9,248 bases of DNA from an uncultured Prevotellaceae bacterium (GTDB lineage Bacteria > Bacteroidota > Bacteroidia > Bacteroidales > Bacteroidaceae): assembly GCA_947306605.1 (NCBI GenBank), contig CAMZHB010000046.1:1-9248 (forward strand), in the 5' to 3' direction. Made by a program: the position numbers and the translations under genes. Below, one piece after another: positions 6,060 to 9,248 of this stretch (positions are counted from its first letter, which is position 1; each line of letters starts with the position of its first letter). The notes beneath the pieces are model-generated. The model saw only the letters and a list, made by a program, of their open reading frames with translations. It was not told where the DNA came from and made no database searches.

Positions 6060-7113
6060 ATGGCATTTCGAATGTTCGCAAAGTCAACCACCATCACCGA
6101 GGCCACACGCCCCATCGCCCGCGAAGAATTGCAGTCGGCCCGTATCGAACAGCCCGCCGACATGTGGCCTGCCGAGTGGTATCCGCAGAGTGGCGTGATG
6201 CTCACGTGGCCACATGCCATGACCGACTGGGCACCCATGCTCCGCGAGGTGGAGACATGCTATTTGCAAATGGCATTCCACATGGCATCGCAGGAAACGT
6301 TGCTCATCGTCACGCCCGAACCCGACCGCGTAAAGTCGCTTCTGCACCAGCACTTGCCCGAACGTCTGATGGCCAATATCATCCTTGTCCGTTGCGACAC
6401 CAACGACACTTGGGCCCGCGACCACGGCCCCCTGTGTGTGCTCGAAGGCGGTGTATGGACCGTGAAAGACTTTGGTTTCAACGCCTGGGGCGACAAGTTT
6501 CCCCACGAAAAGGACAATGCCATCACAGCCGGCGTTTTCCAAAGCGGCATATGGCATGCCAACTATCAGGACTGCAACGACTTCATCCTCGAAGGAGGTT
6601 CCGTTGAGAGCGATGGCCGAGGTACCATCCTCACCACGGCACAGTGTCTGCTCAATCCCAACCGCAACCCCCGTCTCAGCATGGCTGACATCGAGGAACG
6701 CCTTCTGCGCGAGTTCCATGCCCAACGCGTCCTCTGGCTTCACCACGGACCCGGACGACGAGCATTACCATGACCTGCAACAGATGGAAGCCGAGCTCCG
6801 CCAACTGCGGACACCGGAAAACAACCCTTACCGTCTGCTGCCCCTGCCTCTGCCCTCACCCATCACCGATCCTGACGACGGCACCCGACTGCCGGCCACC
6901 TATGCCAATTTTCTCGTTCTCAACGGCAGTGTGCTCATGCCTACCTACGGACAACCGGAAGCGGATGTCCTCGCCTGCGACACCATTCAGCAGGCTTTCC
7001 CCACCCATCAAATCGTTGGCATCGACTGCCGCCCGCTCATCCGACAGCACGGTTCGCTCCACTGCTGCACCATGCAGTTCCCACGCGGCGTGATGGCTCA
7101 CCCTAACGACTAA
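6060..7113 (+). pseudogene. aguA: Agmatine deiminase gene, broken by an internal deletion and frameshift
   Basis: AguA hydrolyses agmatine to N-carbamoylputrescine and ammonia. The 5' part (6060 to about 6749) encodes PAEWYPQSGVMLTWPH (37-52), TWARDHGP (117-124), FGFNAWGDKF (138-147), ILEGGSVESDGRGT (176-189) and RVLWLHHG (223-230), all typical of the family. The frame then runs into PGRRALP and a stop at 6771-6773. The rest of the protein continues in another frame from about 6748: DPDDEHYHDLQQ, LPATYANFLVLNGSV and RQHGSLHCCTMQFP with the catalytic cysteine, ending at TAA 7111-7113. The segment the family has between LHHG and DEHYHDLQ, which contains the catalytic-His motif GDDTDSHID, is missing: roughly 30 residues by comparison with remembered homologues. 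So this is a deletion with length of the form 3n+2, not a simple one-base slip. The first 34 residues precede the usual family start and may be an extension. aguB follows 19 bases later. Confidence 0.87.
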
Positions 7114-7132
7114 ACAGAATACACGAAGATAA

Positions 7133-8011
7133 ATGAAAATCGGAATCATCCAACAGCAAAACGTGGCCGACGCCACCGTGAACCGCCGCCGCCTCAGCGA
7201 ACGCATCCGCGCACTGGCAGCGCAGGGCGCCGCACTGGTAGTGCTCCAGGAATTACACGACACACCCTATTTCTGTCAAACAGAGAACGTGGACCTGTTC
7301 GACCTGGCCACACCCGTCCCCGGCGAGGTGACAGACTTTTACGCCCGCGTGGCCCGCGAGGCCGGTGTGGTGCTGGTGACGTCACTCTTCGAACGCCGCG
7401 CACCGGGGCTCTACCACAATACGGCTGTCGTCTTCGAGCGCGACGGCAGCATCGCCGGCAAATACCGCAAGATGCACATCCCCGACGACCCGGCATACTA
7501 CGAGAAATTCTACTTCACTCCCGGCGACCTGGGATTCCATCCCATCGGGACCTCCGTGGGCAAACTCGGCGTCCTTGTGTGTTGGGACCAGTGGTACCCC
7601 GAGGCAGCGCGCATGATGGCACTCCGCGGCGCAGACATGCTCATCTATCCCACCGCCATCGGCTACGAAAGCAGTGACACACCCGAAGAACAGGAACGGC
7701 AACGCACAGCCTGGCAAACCGTACAGCGCGGTCACGCCGTGGCCAACGGCCTGCCCGTTGTCACCGTGAACCGCACGGGACTCGAGCCCGACCCGTCGGG
7801 ACAGACGGGCGGCATCCGCTTCTGGGGCACCAGTTTCGTGTGCGGCCCGCAGGGAGAGCTCCTGGCACAGGCTCCCGTCAGCGAAGAGGCAGACCTGCTC
7901 GTGGAGGTGGACATGAAGCGTTCGGAACAGGTACGCCGCTGGTGGCCTTTCCTGCGCGACCGTCGCATCGACGACTACGAAGGCCTGACGGAACGTTTCC
8001 TGGAAACATAA
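7133..8011 (+). CDS. aguB: N-carbamoylputrescine amidase
   Basis: This 292-residue nitrilase-superfamily enzyme hydrolyses N-carbamoylputrescine to putrescine, CO2 and ammonia, the step after agmatine deiminase. The catalytic triad is visible: E40 in VLQELHDTPYF, K113 in KYRKMHIPDDP and C150 in LVCWDQWYPEAAR. The segments YYEKFYFTPGD (122-132) and RFWGTSF near residue 230 are those seen in plant and bacterial N-carbamoylputrescine amidases, and the length is usual. The ATG at 7133 opens directly on the family's start (MKIGIIQQQN), 19 bases after the aguA stop, so the two genes share a transcript. The reading frame is intact although the upstream partner gene is broken, so either the disruption of aguA is recent, or the amidase has another source of substrate, or the aguA lesion is an assembly artefact. 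Confidence 0.93.
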   Translation: MKIGIIQQQNVADATVNRRRLSERIRALAAQGAALVVLQELHDTPYFCQTENVDLFDLATPVPGEVTDFYARVAREAGVVLVTSLFERRAPGLYHNTAVVFERDGSIAGKYRKMHIPDDPAYYEKFYFTPGDLGFHPIGTSVGKLGVLVCWDQWYPEAARMMALRGADMLIYPTAIGYESSDTPEEQERQRTAWQTVQRGHAVANGLPVVTVNRTGLEPDPSGQTGGIRFWGTSFVCGPQGELLAQAPVSEEADLLVEVDMKRSEQVRRWWPFLRDRRIDDYEGLTERFLET

Positions 8012-8030
8012 AACGAAAACGCAGATAGTT

Positions 8031-8051
8031 TTTTGAAGTAACACTTCAAAA
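8031..8051 (+). repeat. 9-bp inverted repeat just after aguB
   Basis: TTTTGAAGT (8031-8039) and ACTTCAAAA (8043-8051) pair perfectly around a 3-base loop, starting 20 bases after the aguB stop. It is an AT-rich hairpin and the first of two stem-loops in the aguB 3' region. It may help end or protect the transcript. It is also part of the 21-base repeat pattern. Confidence 0.5.
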
Positions 8052-8076
8052 GTCACAAACGGCGTCTCAATAATTT

Positions 8077-8120
8077 GAAGCGGCGTCTCGGAGTTTCGAG
8101 ACGCCGCTTCGGTTTGCTTT
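8077..8120 (+). terminator. Strong hairpin downstream of aguB, possible intrinsic terminator
   Basis: GAAGCGGCGTCTCG (8077-8090) is followed after a 6-base loop by its exact reverse complement (8097-8110), a 14-bp GC-rich stem. It is followed by GGTTTGCTTTTT, a broken T-rich stretch. Position and shape fit an intrinsic terminator between the agmatine operon and dapF, though the T-tract is not immediate, and the hairpin is built from units of the dispersed repeat, which may be its real origin. Confidence 0.5.
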
Positions 8121-8220
8121 TTCAAAACCTCAGTTTACAAAGAAAGCCTCTTCCTGCTTTTTTCTTACAATTTATCAATAATAACCGCCTTAAAACATAC
8201 CATCTGTCAAAAAAAAATGC

Positions 8221-8228
8221 GAACTTTG
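8221..8228 (+). promoter_or_regulatory. Probable -7 promoter box for dapF-dapL
   Basis: GAACTTTG matches TAnnTTTG except at the first base and lies 15 bases before the ATG at 8244. It follows a run of nine A bases (8209-8217). If used, transcription starts around 8234, which leaves a very short leader and excludes the ATG at 8217 as the start of dapF. Confidence 0.4.
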
Positions 8229-8243
8229 TACCAAAACAGAACA

Positions 8244-9086
8244 ATGGCAACCATTAAGTTCACAAAGATGCACGGTGCGGGCAACGACTACATCTATGTT
8301 GACGCCCAACAATACGACATTCCCGACCCTGCAGCCGCAGCGGTGAAATGGAGCCGTCCCCACTTCGGCGTGGGCAGCGACGGACTGATTCTCATCGGCG
8401 CCTCCGAGGTGGCCGATTTCCGTATGCGCATGTATAATAACGACGGCAGCGAAGGCATGATGTGCGGCAACGGCGTGAGGTGCATCGGCAAATTTGTTTA
8501 CGACAAGGGGCTGACCCGCAGCAAGACGGTGAGCGTGGAAACACGCGCCGGTATCAAGATTTTGCAACTGCAAACCGACGCCAACGACCGTGTGACGGGA
8601 GCCACCGTGGACATGGGCGAACCCATCCTGTCCAACAAGGAACAACTGTACACTGCCGACGGCCGGATGACGGCCGGCAGAGTCGAAGCCAACGGCAAAA
8701 ACTATACCGGCACCTTCGTTTCGATGGGCAATCCGCACTTTGTTATCTTCGTGGACGACATCGGCGCCATCGACTTGGCCGGCGAAGGTCCCGCACTGGA
8801 ATGCCACCCGCTGTTTCCGCAAAAGTGTAACATCGAATTTGCCGAAGTCCGCGAAAACGGCATCATCCGTACCCGTGTGTGGGAACGCGGCACCGGCATC
8901 ACCATGGCCTGCGGCACGGGCGCCTGCGCCACTGCCGTGGCAGCCAAACTGAACGGACGGAGCAACGGACAAAGCATCATCGCCATGGACGGCGGCGACC
9001 TCACCATAGAATGGCGTGTGACCGACAACCATATCTACATGACCGGACCGGCCGCCACAGCCTTCGAAGGCGAAATAGAACTCTAA
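8244..9086 (+). CDS. dapF: Diaminopimelate epimerase
   Basis: DapF interconverts LL- and meso-diaminopimelate, the last step before lysine and the direct source of meso-DAP for peptidoglycan. It is a cofactor-free two-cysteine racemase. From the ATG at 8244 the protein is 280 residues, a normal length. The two catalytic cysteines are C74 in MMCGNGVRCIGKF and C223 in MACGTGACATA, each opening one of the two mirror-related domains. The N-terminal KMHGAGNDYIYVD (8-20), VGSDGLI (43-49), MGNPHFVIFV (161-170) and ERGTGIT (214-220) are further family motifs. An in-frame ATG at 8217 would add nine residues outside the family homology and overlaps the probable promoter, so 8244 is preferred. The dapL start follows 14 bases after the stop, indicating a two-gene unit for the aminotransferase variant of the DAP pathway. 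Confidence 0.95.
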   Translation: MATIKFTKMHGAGNDYIYVDAQQYDIPDPAAAAVKWSRPHFGVGSDGLILIGASEVADFRMRMYNNDGSEGMMCGNGVRCIGKFVYDKGLTRSKTVSVETRAGIKILQLQTDANDRVTGATVDMGEPILSNKEQLYTADGRMTAGRVEANGKNYTGTFVSMGNPHFVIFVDDIGAIDLAGEGPALECHPLFPQKCNIEFAEVRENGIIRTRVWERGTGITMACGTGACATAVAAKLNGRSNGQSIIAMDGGDLTIEWRVTDNHIYMTGPAATAFEGEIEL

Positions 9087-9100
9087 TTCATTACCCTATT

Positions 9101-9248
9101 ATGGCACAACTGAACGACAACTTCCTGAAACTGCAAAAGAACTATCTGTTCATCGACATAGCAAACAAAGTGAGCGCCTTCAAGGCCGCACACCCCGAAG
9201 CCAGCCTCATCCGTCTGGGCATCGGCGATGTGACGCAGCCACTGGCAC
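9101..9248 (+). CDS. dapL: LL-diaminopimelate aminotransferase, N-terminal part only
   Basis: DapL converts tetrahydrodipicolinate directly to LL-diaminopimelate with glutamate as amino donor, bypassing the acylated intermediates of the succinylase route. Only the first 49 codons are present; the gene leaves the window on the right. The segment includes NDNFLKLQKNYLFIDIANKV and then LIRLGIGDVTQPLA, which is characteristic of the DapL N-terminus; the G-I-G-D-V-T-Q-P-L run is the clearest marker. It starts 14 bases after dapF, so the product of this enzyme and the next enzyme in the pathway are made from one transcript. The PLP lysine and other catalytic parts lie outside the window. Confidence 0.9.
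   Translation, partial: MAQLNDNFLKLQKNYLFIDIANKVSAFKAAHPEASLIRLGIGDVTQPLA

Larger units (their letters stand above)
8018..8122. repeat. Degenerate tandem repeat of 21-base units, copy B
   Basis: The aguB-dapF gap shows the same architecture as 285-389: consecutive units at 8018-8038, 8039-8059, 8060-8080, 8081-8101 and 8102-8122. Units 8060-8080 and 8081-8101 share the opening CGGCGTCTC. TTTGAAG or TTGAAG closes the units ending at 8080 and 8038, exactly 42 bases apart. On the minus strand the period again reads as heptads (LQIIETP, FVTFEVL). Similarity to copy A is strongest over 8057-8092. The two copies follow different genes and lie in opposite orientation to the upstream transcript, so this is a dispersed element and not a duplication of one gene end. 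Confidence 0.6.

Noticed and set aside
8018..8122. CRISPR array
   Set aside because: Units are 21 bases end to end with no spacers, diverge from one another and no cas gene is present.
8217..8243. dapF start at the ATG 8217
   Set aside because: It precedes the probable -7 box at 8221-8228 and adds nine residues not seen at the start of the DapF family; MATIKFTKMHGAGND at 8244 is the family start.
8190..9032. A 280-codon minus-strand open frame opposite dapF
   Set aside because: It is antisense to a clearly conserved gene, has low-complexity Ala/Val/His composition and no recognisable motif; it follows from the GC-rich third positions of dapF.

Overview
The window looks like chromosomal DNA of a Bacteroidota bacterium, most likely of the Prevotella/Bacteroides group. 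The grounds are four TAnnTTTG promoter boxes of the Bacteroidota type, a dapF-dapL gene pair for the diaminopimelate aminotransferase lysine route, A-rich leaders in place of strong Shine-Dalgarno sites, and a YDLQGRR...GKKV C-terminal tail on a secreted enzyme. No rRNA, tRNA, insertion sequence or CRISPR array was seen.

Layout. Everything up to about 5817 is on the minus strand and everything after about 6028 is on the plus strand, with a divergent promoter region between them. Minus strand, in transcription order: an exported class A acid phosphatase of the PAP2 superfamily with an in-frame amber codon (5731-4865); a Nif3-family protein with its own promoter (4756-3980); a coiled-coil zinc-ribbon protein (3914-3084); a HisC/CobD-fold PLP enzyme (3035-1995); a LicC-like nucleotidyltransferase overlapping it by 4 bases (1998-1267); a LicD-family transferase (1236-403); then the 5' end of purH with a separate promoter. 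Plus strand: an agmatine deiminase gene broken by an internal deletion plus frameshift (6060-7113), an intact N-carbamoylputrescine amidase gene (aguB), dapF, and the start of dapL.

How the genes work together. The PLP enzyme, LicC-like and LicD-like genes form a compact cassette that could make, CMP-activate and transfer an amino-alkyl phosphate or phosphonate onto a surface glycan. The substrate cannot be read from the sequence. AguA and AguB normally act in sequence to turn agmatine into putrescine, but here the first enzyme appears dead and the second intact. DapF and DapL supply meso-diaminopimelate for peptidoglycan and lysine.

The least expected signals are the two lesions (amber codon and deletion) on either side of one divergent promoter region, the PLP/nucleotidyltransferase/LicD cassette, and a degenerate repeat with a 21-base period that occurs in two separate intergenic regions and forms strong hairpins in both.
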